Assembly: GCA_025201705.1 (NCBI GenBank)
Contig: MU616582.1
Coordinates: 18,739 to 82,738, forward strand
Source of the DNA: Dissophora ornata
Lineage: Eukaryota > Mortierellomycota > Mortierellomycetes > Mortierellales > Mortierellaceae
Direction of reading: 5' to 3'
DNA: 64,000 nucleotides
A program made the translations under genes and the position numbers. Under the pieces are notes generated by a model. The model saw nothing but the letters and a program-made list of their open reading frames with translations. It did no database searches and was not told where the DNA came from. Positions 11,136 through 20,978 of the stretch are shown here, piece after piece; positions within the stretch are counted from its first letter, which is position 1; every line of letters begins with the position of its first letter.

Positions 11136-11144
11136 TCCAACCAT
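11136..11144. repeat. Right target-site duplication TCCAACCAT
   Basis: This is an exact copy of 3795-3803, directly abutting the right terminal repeat. Confidence 0.93.
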
Positions 11145-11273
11145 TTCGTCACCGAGGACGAATTAAACGTACCCTCTGTTCAACTTCCCCCTCCGGAGAT
11201 CTCGCAATGACAGGAAAGCGATCGCATTTAATCCAGCCCTCTTTCTCCCTACACATCTATACAACACACGACA

Positions 11274-11367
11274 ATGGCCCTCCTCACAACCGTCGCAGGA
11301 TTCTCCACCTTTGGCTTGGCCGTTCGTGGCGTCGCACTCACCATCCAACGCCGCCCCATCACCACTG
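11274..11367 (+). CDS. First exon of a small, possibly mitochondrial protein; rest lost at assembly gap
   Basis: ATG opens MALLTTVAGFSTFGLAVRG followed by VALTIQRRPITTG. The exon ends ACTG with a GTAAGG donor at 11368. The hydrophobic start with a following basic stretch suggests a small membrane or mitochondrial protein, but I do not recognise it with certainty. Eight bases into the intron the assembly has ten Ns (11376-11385), and the sequence beyond is a Fanzor fragment, so the remaining exons are missing here. The Mutator/Fanzor element inserted 130 bp upstream of this ATG, into its promoter or 5' leader. Confidence 0.5.
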
Positions 11368-11375
11368 GTAAGGAG

Positions 11376-11385
11376 NNNNNNNNNN
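11376..11385. other. Assembly gap (10 N)
   Basis: Ten consecutive Ns mark a scaffold join. The true distance and even the adjacency of the two sides are uncertain, because the right side is a repeat copy. Confidence 0.98.
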
Positions 11386-12120
11386 AACGAATCAAAGTTT
11401 TGGGTCTAGACCTTGGACAAGCATTTGTAATAGGAGCGAGCGCCTTGCTGCCTAATAGTGACATAGGAAAGGGGACAAATGCTGTTGTCAAAGAACGGTC
11501 TGAAGAGAAAGTGGCCACCAGGTTTTACAACCTGGCTGTCAAGCAGAAGGCGGTGTATCAGCCCACACTGAAACTTCGACGCTGGATGGAGCAAAGGAAG
11601 GACAAGGCAATCTACAATTCAGCGTCTATCAGCAGCATCGAGACCAATTTGCCCCACCTTCGCGGTACTGGAGCAAGCATTAAAGAATACGTTGGCAAGC
11701 TCAAAGATGTTGAGGCGCACCTCGACTCCTTCTACAACAGCAACATGGTCCTCAAGAAACACAGATGGAACGCGAGAAAGGCACGAGATGAGGAGTACTT
11801 GCAGATTGCCAATCGTCTCTTCAAGCTAGTCGGAGGATCGATTGGCGCCAAGAGAGAAGACAGCAACAAAGTCGTAATCGGTGTGGGTCTTGGAAAGTTT
11901 TCTACAAAGACCAGACTGTCTTCTCTACACGAGTCGTTCCAATCGTACTTTGTTCAAATAGGCAAGAGAGCATTTTTGTATCTTCGCGGCCCCATGGTCT
12001 ATTTATCTAACTTTAGGACTAATATCGCGTATCTACAATTTACTGCCTCTCTTTAGGCTAGATCCCTGGGCTACATTGTCGTAGGTGTGAATGAATATTA
12101 CACCTCGAAAAAGTGTCCGG
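11386..12120 (+). pseudogene. Truncated second Fanzor copy (RuvC-I to start of zinc finger)
   Basis: This 735-bp stretch is nearly identical to 9991-10722 of the full Fanzor, with scattered substitutions. It begins at RIKVLGLDLGQ, directly after the N gap. It ends abruptly at SKKCP, before the second zinc-finger cysteine. An inserted base and a GT-to-GC change destroy the normal donor after SYFVQ. RuvC-III and most of the zinc finger are absent, so it cannot be an active nuclease. It is either a real degraded copy or a mis-scaffolded piece of another element. Confidence 0.85.
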
Positions 12121-12556
12121 CACACTTTTTGTTGATACTTCGTGGGTTGAATGCGCAGAACATGTAGTCAACAGCAACCCAGCCTTTTTAGCTCCAGCAG
12201 GTGCTCCAGAGTAATTTCGTGCCCTGCCAAGCGGGAGGTGGTTGTGATTATGATGGTCTTCAGATTGGCTTTGCATGGCTTGTATGATGTCATGCACACT
12301 TTCTGTCGATTGCGCTTCTGTGATCTGGCAAAGAGCCATAATGATATTGTGGCACTCGTTAACTTTTGACTCTACTATTCCAACTCTCATTCTACCAGTG
12401 TCTCAATTCTCTTCAGCTGTTCTAATACTGGTAAGGCATCGGAGCTGTGTCCACGCTATAACAAAGTCGCCTAAAATAGCAATGAGCAATATTAATTGGG
12501 AATCCCGCTTCATTCTCATACTTTGATCGCTTCCTCATTACCATTCTCATTCAAGC
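12121..12556. other. Junction region between Fanzor relic and 12557 gene
   Basis: No gene is supported. The left edge is the breakpoint of the Fanzor copy. Short frames on both strands look random. Confidence 0.5.
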
Positions 12557-13198
12557 ATGTCGGCCACTTTGTATCTAAACTGGGCACTAAATATTGAGCC
12601 GAAGAAGGAACATGTCTCCTTTGTAAACTTCGTGAGAAAGTTCGACTTCACTAACAGGGATGTCGCACATAAGGCGTACTTGTCGCTCATTGAGTCGCAA
12701 CATATTCGCCAATGTCGACGGAAACGACTTCTTGAAGCTTACAACTCATTTCGAGCACGGAACGAGGAAGGATTTTGGGCTGAGCGAGCTCTGCTTGTTA
12801 ACAGTGCCATTGCGGCCAAGAAGTCGGCGGTTATGATCCAGGAAGCGGGTCTTCAGGAGGCGGATTCTGGGCTGCAGAGATACCCCTGTGACTTGAACTC
12901 CAACGTTACGCATTTGAACATTGAGGCTGAGACAGAAGTGGAAGTCACCTCCGAGATAGGTAAGGTTCCTTGATTTCTCTAATTTCATTCAAAGAAATTA
13001 TTGCGTTATCGTCTTTTAATCATTTTCTCTTTGGGGACAAATACATGTAGACGAGATCATCACCGTCGGAAGCCAGAGCAAAATCCCCGCCGGTTGTGAG
13101 CAAAATGAGTGCCCTGCCGAGGTTGACGTGACAGACGAGGAACTTGCGCGTGCCAAGTTGACCCCCTTCTATGACCTGATCCTCTATGTGTTTAAGAA
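12557..13198 (+). CDS. Hypothetical protein of an unknown multicopy family (5' exons)
   Basis: Exon 1 (12557-12959) starts MSATLYLNWALNIEPKKEHV and ends at a GTAAGG donor. Exon 2 starts at 13051 after TGTAG and runs DEIITVGSQSKIPAGC and then an acidic stretch to at least 13198 (LYVFKK). The first 75 residues match the relic at 3474-3250, which shows a family with at least two members here. The part from ~80 on is acidic and likely disordered. No domain is recognised. Later exons between 13200 and 13500 could not be assigned. The nearness of both members to the Fanzor transposon may be chance or shared tolerance of repeats. Confidence 0.5.
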
Positions 13199-13518
13199 GG
13201 TTATTATACCACTTTCCTGTTCTCGCTATGCTTTAATCCCTTCCACCAAGATACTAAAACTGAGTATTTTCATTCATAGACATGAGGTGAGATGGTGGCT
13301 CTTCCTGTTTCTCCACAGTATCTTCCTTCCCTAAACCACCTTGAGATGGTCAGGCGCTGTAGGAGAGTGGATGAAGGTGTCTTTCTTGTCTCGACCATGC
13401 TCACATCCAGACTGCACAACACGATCAAAGTTTCACCTCCAGAAGTGCCTCTGCTCGTTGTACCGAACGACCGATCGCCGGTTTCTTGTCGCCATGAATA
13501 GACCTCGAACCCAAGTAG
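13199..13518. other. No assignable gene
   Basis: This may contain the 3' exons of the 12557 gene. A Cys/His-bearing frame (CSHPDCTTRSKFHLQKC) occurs at ~13397-13447 on the plus strand, but it has no supporting context. Confidence 0.4.
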
Positions 13519-13977
13519 TCAGATTGCGAATTGGCTTTGGAATACACAATCGGCCCAAGACGTGGTCTTACTCATTCCTTTGTCTGAAAAAGTAACGAAT
13601 CCGAGTAACTTAATGGTAATAAAGTACTGGCTGGCGTTTCTAGCCATGTTGTGAAAACACATCCACTGGTCCGGGGTATCAAGTGAGGTGATCGCAGAAA
13701 AGCTGATAAGAGTCGTGTCCATGACCGGCGGTGAGGGGAGACCCTTCCGGTAGTAATAGTGCTCGATCGTCCAAGATGCCAAACATCTTTTTTGCTTAAC
13801 ACGACGTCCACTTTGCAGTTTTCACATTTTGACGCTTTACCCCATGCAATCCCATTCCGACGATGTTTTTCAGACGGGCTCGGAAAAGGTATCGCGAGGA
13901 ATCCACAGCCATTAGGACATACGAGAGATCCAAGACAATGTCGCTTGATCACTCGATGCTTAATACCATCGGGAGAA
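13519..13977 (-). pseudogene. Cys-rich zinc-finger fragment, WRKY-GCM1-like (tentative)
   Basis: From an ATG at about 13988 the frame reads MVDYSPDGIKHRVIKRHCLG and then SLVCPNGCGFLA, followed later by KCENCKVDVVLSKK. This gives two Cys pairs spaced as in transposon-associated WRKY-GCM1-type fingers. After VLSKK the frame appears to shift: the continuation that looks coding (ASWTIEHYYYRKGLPSPP) lies in another frame. No transposase core follows. I read it as a frame-broken remnant of a transposon-derived or transcription-factor-like gene; the assignment rests on Cys spacing only. Confidence 0.3.
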
Positions 13978-14099
13978 TAGTCGACCATGTTTGTGGGACT
14001 AAGAGATTTTTTTATGATCAGGGAACGACAGGGGCACGAAAAAAAAAATGCAGTACTTTTGATGATATGAGGAAACAAAGAAAAGCTAAAGACACAAGC

Positions 14100-14601
14100 A
14101 CAGCTCAGCGCCTTAGATTCGACAGGAGAAGTGCTGTTCTGCTTGTCGACAATCTTCAAGTCAGCGCAGGAAGTGTAATGCTCGGAAGGATCTTGTTCGA
14201 CTGCCAGCGCCACCCTTGCATGACGTGGTTGCCGGAAGTAATATTCTTGGGTATATTGAAGCAACCACGCAGGGCCAAATGTCGGTGTTCAGGTCCTTGT
14301 TGGTACAGTTCTTATAATTCAGGTTAAAGATGTATTGGGGATGACGCTTATCCTTTCCCAAAAATTGCTGCTGGGTAGGATCCTTCTTTTCATTTGCAAT
14401 CAAAGACATGCTAATCATGTCAGGACGGCTCACCTCATCCGGGACGGCATGGTTCTTGGCGGGCCAAAGGATATAAAGTTGACCACCAGGGTAGGTCACG
14501 GTCTGCACGCCGGTCTTGCGACCGTGCTGGTCCTCTCCAACACAGGCGAGACTCCAGTTTCCACCCTTACCTATGGTCTCATCCGCGCCAGGTTCCGTCA
14601 C
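14100..14601 (-). pseudogene. Broken secreted-protein gene, LPMO/chitin-binding-like (tentative)
   Basis: The minus strand reads GGNWSLACVGEDQHGRKTG, then TYPGGQLYILWPAKNHAVPD, then FNLNYKNCTNKDLNTDIWPC. After one frame change it reads CFNIPKNITSGNHVMQGWRW, and after another DPSEHYTSCADLKIVDK. The Gly-Asn-Trp start, the 'WPAKNHA' segment and the 'W.W....YTSCAD' end resemble secreted copper LPMO-like or chitin-binding proteins of early-diverging fungi. Two frameshifts (near 14300 and 14190) and no clear signal-peptide exon mark it as a pseudogene, unless short introns or sequencing errors explain the shifts. Confidence 0.4.
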
Positions 14602-15347
14602 GGCTGTGAGTCAATCGAAACTGACCATGAGCGCGATAGGCGACACAATAGCACCTCTCTTCCCGACTCAAACTTTTTTGAGCCGATTGTTAGACTATAC
14701 AGCAGGAGTGGGAGTCAAGTTGATCCCCTGGCGGAGAATGAAATGAGAGCATGCTTGTTGCCACCAGATTTGCGGTCTACACAACTTTATGCAGTCGATG
14801 ACACTCATCAAGGATCGTGGCAACGAGGAGTCCAGACTGCAGTCTATGAAGGGAAAAAAACCTGCTGATGACTCGTGCATCGCGCTAAGGAAATATGCAC
14901 GGTGAATATGTGCTGCGCAGTCAACACATAGTCTGTCGAATCTTGATGCGAAGCATGCCACACATGGATCATTTTTCCCATTTTCAGCGTAAACATCCAA
15001 ACATCCATGCCTGTGAACTTTCTTTTTTTTTATTTATTTGTTTGTAATATTTTGGGCAGTGCATGCTGCTTCAAAGCGAGATACAAGGTGAGGTATACAA
15101 ATAAGCATTCGCCATGCTGCAGGTACACAAAATAACAAATCCAGAGCCCGATTGGGGTGAACAAAAGGGAAAATAAGGAAGCTCGACTACTCCTTGCAGC
15201 AGAAGGTACGTGTGCTGCACATAAAAACTGTCTGTTTTCTGCCTGTTCCGTCCCTTCCTCCGTTCTTGCTCACCTTCCCCTCACGTCTCGGTCCTTTTTT
15301 TTTTTTTCCTTTCATACATCACTTTCGTCCGTTTTCAACGAGAAGCC
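14602..15347. other. Intergenic
   Basis: Possible lost 5' exons of the broken gene on the left and the promoter of the 15348 gene on the right. T-runs occur at ~15020-15030 and ~15297-15307. Nothing else is seen. Confidence 0.5.
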
Positions 15348-16855
15348 ATGGGTCAACTCGAAGTTAGCTGCTTTGCCCAAGGGAGCAACAACGTACTCTA
15401 TGCCCTGTCGTTCGGCTATGACCTCTCCGTCAAATCCGGCAACAACAGCGTGGCTATCTTGCTACAGTCCAATGCCTCCCCCTCCGGCCCGAATACTCTG
15501 ACTTGGCAAGCTGTTAGCACGATTCGCCAGAGTGAACTCTTTTCGTTTCTTGACAACCTTAACCTCCAGTGCAGCGTCGACCCCAATGGCTCGTTCCTCG
15601 CCTGGTCCTACAACGCCTATACACTAGGAGCGGCCGCTGGAGCTTCACCGCGTCCAGGTGGATTCCGTTACGACCCCACTTTGTCCACATCCTCCGCCAC
15701 CACGACGGGGAAGGGCGGGTGGGCAAATGTTGACACCCCGCTCAACTATACCTGGACTTCTTCTTCTGCGGGAGGTGATCTCTTTTACCTGAGCAATGGC
15801 AACAACTACAACTTTTATCACGCATACATCCCCGGCGCTGTGGGCGCGTCGTTCGACATTGGCGTTTTGAACAAAACAGTGACCCCCAATTTAATGGTGA
15901 ACTCTGCCACAAAATGGTCTGTCCTTGTAAGTTAGCCTCAGCGCTCTCTCAGTTGAATCATTGTACTTTGAATGATTTTCCGTTTTAAATCTTGACAGGT
16001 TTGCAGTTTGGAGACTAAGCCTACTTGTTCATTTTGATACCTTTCCATCTTTTCCCACCTGTCCGTTGTTGCAACTCGTTTCATCATAGTCTACCATCGC
16101 AGGTGTCAACGGCATGAAAACCAGTGCAACCAAAATGTTTGTCTGGGGATCTGCTGGTAACTCGAGTAGCTTGTTCGGCTCGGCAAACCTTCCTTCGAGC
16201 GGTCCTTTGCCAACGTCTGCACCCTCGTTACAACTTGACAACTATACTACCCCTGTCACAGGTTGCTTGGGCCCTCAGGCATTTAATGACCAGTTCTACA
16301 AGTACTGCGTAGTTAATGTAAGTCTTCCCATAACCTGGCTAGGAGAATTTGGTGTTTATCATTCGGTTTTATAGTGAATGTCTTTCTCAACTTTTCTTTC
16401 TTCTTTCACTGTAGCAACAACACGGCCAAGCAGACCAACTTTACGTCTGGGATGGCTCTGAGGCTTTGAGCCCCATCAGTATGTCTCAGTTACCTCTCAA
16501 GGACCAGTACACGTCTGCTGTCACTGGCGTGTTTGGTGACTCGTCCACGACTTATATGTTGGTTCAGTCTGGCAAACTTTCAACCCAGGATGGTTCAGCT
16601 GGCAGTTACATGCTCATGGCCTTGGCACTTTCGGGCTCCGCTGCAGGATCTGTATTGAATGTCCCCAATAACATTACAGTGTCTGAGAATCTTACCTTTT
16701 ACGCCACCCAGGGAGAGGCAGGAGGAGGAGGAGGAGGATCGGGGGTAAAACTTAGTAATTGGCTCCCTGGCGTTTGCGTCGGTCTCGTTGTGCTTTGTTT
16801 CTGTTATGGTTGGTTGAAGAGCCCTACGATTAGGGGGGTTATCCTTTTCGATTAG
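15348..16855 (+). CDS. Hypothetical membrane-anchored protein, 3 exons
   Basis: Exons 15348-15926, 16090-16317 and 16415-16855 join in frame to 415 residues. The start ATG sits in a good context (GCCATGG). The body is rich in Ser, Thr, Gly and Asn, with repeated 'LYVWDGS/MFVWGSA' like strands that suggest a beta-rich fold. The C-terminus has a Gly-rich linker (GEAGGGGGGSG) and then a hydrophobic segment (WLPGVCVGLVVLCFCYGW), a likely membrane anchor. No classical N-terminal signal peptide is visible, so the topology is uncertain. I do not recognise a named family. Many potential N-glycosylation sites (NYT, NLT) would fit a cell-surface protein. Confidence 0.75.
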
Positions 16856-17811
16856 GCCGCCCATCGCGTTTTGGGTTGAGGTGGATCTGGATTACGATTT
16901 TTTTCTTCTCTTTCCCACCTCTTCCCGGTCCAGACTTTGATCACATACGCACAGCATTTCTTCTAGCTTCCTTATTAAAATGAGCGCGATCACTGGCACT
17001 TGTCGAATTTTCCCATGACTGACACCCCTGGCTGAAGAGGTCGTCAGCTTGGGTATCTTGTATCTTGTTTTGTACTAGTCGCGGTATTGCACAATGATAA
17101 GTAGACTATTGATAGTCTTCTCGGCCTTGTGCTAGTTCGGAGCTGCGGCGCGATGAAGGTTGTCTAACAGCAGCGTGCACATTTATGAGTAAAGATGAGG
17201 AGAGTGACAAACATGTACCATTAACGTTGGCTGTGTGCCACGTTGCCAGCGGTTCTCAGACCGAGAGCCTTTACAACCGTGCTCAAGATGGGGCCGGCCT
17301 GGGAGAACACCGTGAAAGAGACGTGGGTATTGACTGTCATCCCGCCTACCCGCAAGAATTGAAGGATTAAATGACGGTGAGAATACTGTTTGATATCTAA
17401 GAAATACTCACTTTGAGCATTTTGCCAATGTCAGGACGCATAGATTGGTAATACCTACGCCAACTTCCGAAGGTCCCACGCCAACGCAGCCTTGTGGCTA
17501 GACGTGAGTAAAGAGCGGCCGAACCCGAGAGTCGCGTACAAGGATCGAGGGGCGTGATGGATGAGGATATCCAGAGCCATAGTGTATGTTCATACGGTGC
17601 TCATGAGAGGTGACTGGCACTAGAGGAAAGCCAGCAACTGTGCCAGATCAATGGTTGCGGGGTTTCAAAGCTTTACCTTGAAGATTGGCGCTAGCCGTCT
17701 TGATCCAGGCCGGACATCGCTTGCAAGAATCATCTATGATTCGGCGCATAACATAGCAGAAGACGAGTAAAATAGGCTTTAATACCACAAGCTCAAATAC
17801 GATCCTATTTC
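16856..17811. other. Intergenic, no gene supported
   Basis: This holds the 3' flank of the 15348 gene and sequence downstream of the Argonaute fragment. The longest minus-strand frames are under 60 codons, so no PAZ, MID or PIWI domain is present. A 61-codon plus-strand frame at 17185 resembles nothing known. Confidence 0.5.
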
Positions 17812-18120
17812 TTAATAAACCTGTAAACTGATATCGATGGTACGCTTGTCGAACTGGAAGACTTTCGACGAGAACATGTTCCTGCGATCATTGTAGGCAG
17901 GTTGGGCATCGTCGAAATCCGTGCTGCCATAGGTGTCGATTAGTTGCCGAAAAATCATGCGGTTCAATGCAGGAGGGACGTCAGGAATGATGGTGATATC
18001 GTAATGGCGAATGCCCATGTCAAGTAGAGATGTGATCTCGAAACAGTTGTATCTAACCGCGACGGACTGTCCCAGTATTCCGACACCCGGGCGTCTTACA
18101 AGCGCAGCAGGCTCTGCCAT
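17812..18120 (-). pseudogene. Orphan Argonaute N-terminal domain
   Basis: The 102-residue frame from ATG 18120 matches Argonaute N-domains: RRPGVGILGQSVAVRYNCFE, then HYDITIIPDVPPALNRMIF, then QPAYNDRRNMFSSK. In full Argonautes this is followed by linker 1, PAZ, MID and PIWI. Here the frame ends a few residues later (DISLQVY stop), and no further domain can be found downstream. An upstream ATG at 18192 would add 24 residues. It may be a truncated gene copy. It could also be a deliberately short protein able to compete with Argonaute, but I see no evidence for expression. The last exon boundary (CAG followed by GTTTAT) leaves open a splice into lost exons. Confidence 0.7.
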
Positions 18121-19053
18121 AGTGGGGAACTTTGGGGGTTGAAGCGGTTGGATGGGATAGATGTATGTCAAAGCCTTTAACGTGTTCATCACTCTCTTCT
18201 GAGGACCGATGACATTTCACCTTGCAGACCACCCACAAATACACATGCTCACGCGTCAGGCTGTTATCCCCCTTCCTCGTTCTCGGGTCCCACGCGTCCC
18301 AGAGGACAAATTGCTCCGTGGAGTCACAGCTTCATGAGTCATGACGCTTTTGTCCTGTCGGTAGACCGTCAATTGACGCGCTCTAGGTGTCTATTGGATA
18401 AATGGTAAAGTACTCCAGAGCATGCTCTTTTGGCAACGCATTAGCACTGAATGCATGTTCAGAGTCGCAGAGATATGTGTCCAATACTCTCTCTGCTTGC
18501 GATGGTTTTATTGTTCCTGAAAATCACGTCAATACTTTCTCCTCAAAAGAGCCATTGGCCCTTCGATAACATGCCTATGGTATAGAAACCATATCTAGGA
18601 TACGAGATATGCCACCTTCCTTCTATCTCTTTACGTCTCTTCGCAGTTCTGATCCCAGCAAGTCTAGAGGAATATCCGAGGCAAATGTTCAAAAGGGCCC
18701 GTGTCGACCAGAAGGATGTCCCAGGTTCAAGTCAGGGACGACAACTGATAAGTCTGATGTTACCTTTGATGCCGATAACTTGGACGGACAGGCTCATCCC
18801 TCTCTTATTGAATACGAGAAAGGAAGGCTAGCAGGTCCTTGCACATCGTCTCAAGAGCCATTTCGTTGTTGGTGTTTGTTGCATGCATCCATCGCGTCAC
18901 GCGCGGAACTTTAAGGGGCATCTCTCCATTCCTTCAAAATTGATCCGCCCACAAGTTCTTCCTTTTTCTTTCAACAGCCTTTTTTTTCTTTCCTCTCTAT
19001 TCTCCACTACCACCAAGCTCTCATCCACTCTTTCGAAAAAAAAAAACCTCACC
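18121..19053. other. Intergenic; promoter side of 14-3-3
   Basis: The 101-codon plus-strand frame at 18609 has no recognisable content. The last 120 bases before the 14-3-3 ATG are pyrimidine-rich with an A-run directly before the start, typical of a fungal leader. Confidence 0.5.
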
Positions 19054-20978
19054 ATGACTGACACTACCCACTCCCGCGAAGACCACGTCTACCTCGCCAA
19101 GCTCGCCGAGCAGGCTGAGCGTTATGAAGGTAATTGTTAACGAGAACAGATCTCCTACATATCTCAACGCCACCCTTGCCGCTTCTTACTACGCGCACCC
19201 CCACACGCGCACCAAGCGCGATATAACGAGCCGACAGTCAACTCTATAAGCTATGAGTGTCTTTTGTTGTTCACATCTTATACTGCGGCGTCATGTTCCT
19301 CGACAACGCTCGGGGCGAAGAGCGGGAGTTTGGTTTCAGTCTTACTGTATCGCAGTCTGTTCCTGTATGTTTTCTGCGCTCCTCGAGGCTATTTGCAATG
19401 AAATTGTATAGCTTTTATTCAGGCTTTTGAAAGGAGTGTTGGATGAGTGCTGCAACGGAATGAAAGGGGGTAGCTCCACGATAGGACTTTGGGTCGCGTC
19501 GATGACAAGGCAGCTGCTGCGACTGGGAGATTGGCCTGCGTTAATAGTTTATGTCGTCTCATCTACGACCTGTCAAATGAGCGAGTCTCCACCTCCTGTT
19601 CTTCACCTTCTGTCTACCCTCACGTTCTTTTCATAGTCATTGTCTGTTGCAGCCTCGCGGTCAGCTGTTTCCGTTCCACTGTCCCCTTTCCCCCTCCACT
19701 TTTTCTTTCCGTCAGAGTTCACGTCACATTTTCTTTTTGACTTATCGCATGGAGGAAACCTCACCTGTGTGCGTGTGATTGTGCGTGTGGCGATAGGACG
19801 TGATAGGACACGACATTTTTTTTTTCCTGTCTGTGTTGTCTGTGTGTATGTGATATGTGCTATTGAGTTGTATGCGTGTGTTTGTGTGTGTTTCCATTGG
19901 CTTCTATTCGTTCGTCACAAGGGGGAGGGGCACCTGCAGACACAAGCGAAAAAGCGAACGGGGGAAGCGGAATGAGGCACACGGGAGATAGAGAGCAAAA
20001 GCGAGTTGAGTCGAGCACCTGTGCACTGCTCTAGGGTGGTTAGTGCTGGTGCCCAACGCAGGAACCAAAGGCAGCGAATTAGTCAGTAATCGCAACACAT
20101 TACTCACATCTCGGTTTCTCTGCATGTGGAATCGACCTTCATGTAGAGATGGTCAAGAACATGAAGGAGGTTGCCTTTGCCAACACGGAGCTGTCGGTCG
20201 AGGAGCGCAACCTCCTCTCAGTCGCCTACAAGAACGTCATCGGTGCCCGCCGTGCCTCGTGGCGTATCGTCTCGTCGATTGAGCAGAAGGAGGAGTCCAA
20301 GGGCTCGGATGCCAACGTCGCGATGATCAAGACGTACCGCACCAAGATCGAGGAGGAGCTCGCTGAGATCTGCAACGACATCCTCAATGTCCTGGAGAAG
20401 AACTTGATCCCTGCCGCAGTCCTTGGAGAGTCCAAGGTCTTTTACCACAAGATGATGGGCGACTACCACCGCTACCTCGCCGAGTTTGCTACTGGTGACA
20501 AGCGCAAGGAGGCTGCCGACAAGTCGCTGGAGGCATACAAGGCCGCCAGCGAGGTCGCCATCACGGAGTTGCCCCCCACTCACCCCATCCGCCTCGGATT
20601 GGCCCTCAACTTCTCTGTGTTCTACTATGAGATCTTGAACTCACCCGACCGCGCTTGCCACTTGGCTAAGCAGGCTTTTGATGACGCCATTGCCGAGTTG
20701 GATACCCTGAGCGAGGAGAGCTACAAGGACTCGACGTTGATCATGCAGCTGTTGAGAGACAACTTGACCTTGTGGACCTCTGACATGCAGGAAGGTACAG
20801 TTTCAATTGACTCTGTTTACATTCGTATAACTCTTTGTGTTGTTCGTTGCATTACGGAATCTGACATTATCCTCATTAATCTCCACATAATCAAACAACC
20901 TGGCATGGAAAAAATCTGCCAACAGCCTCTGCAAACCAGCCAGAGTCCACAGAGGGTGCCCGTGAGCCTGAAGCTTAG
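19054..20978 (+). CDS. 14-3-3 protein, 3 exons
   Basis: Exons 19054-19129, 20147-20794 and 20926-20978 encode 258 residues. The start is [20 protein letters not shown]. The family signature for the phosphopeptide groove is present: [18 protein letters not shown], then [20 protein letters not shown], and LWTSDMQE near the end. The short acidic tail ([17 protein letters not shown]) is on its own exon. 14-3-3 dimers bind phosphoserine/threonine motifs in client proteins and control signalling, cell cycle and metabolism in the cytoplasm. The first intron is unusually long for this window (about 1 kb) and interrupts codon 26. Such first introns often carry regulatory sequence, which is an inference here. 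Confidence 0.97.

Noticed and set aside
11386..12120. Tandem duplication of the Fanzor as an active second gene
   Set aside because: It lacks the zinc finger and RuvC-III, has a broken donor, and adjoins an assembly gap.
18609..18914. 101-codon plus-strand frame before the 14-3-3 gene
   Set aside because: No recognisable content, no good start context, and composition like the surrounding intergenic DNA.
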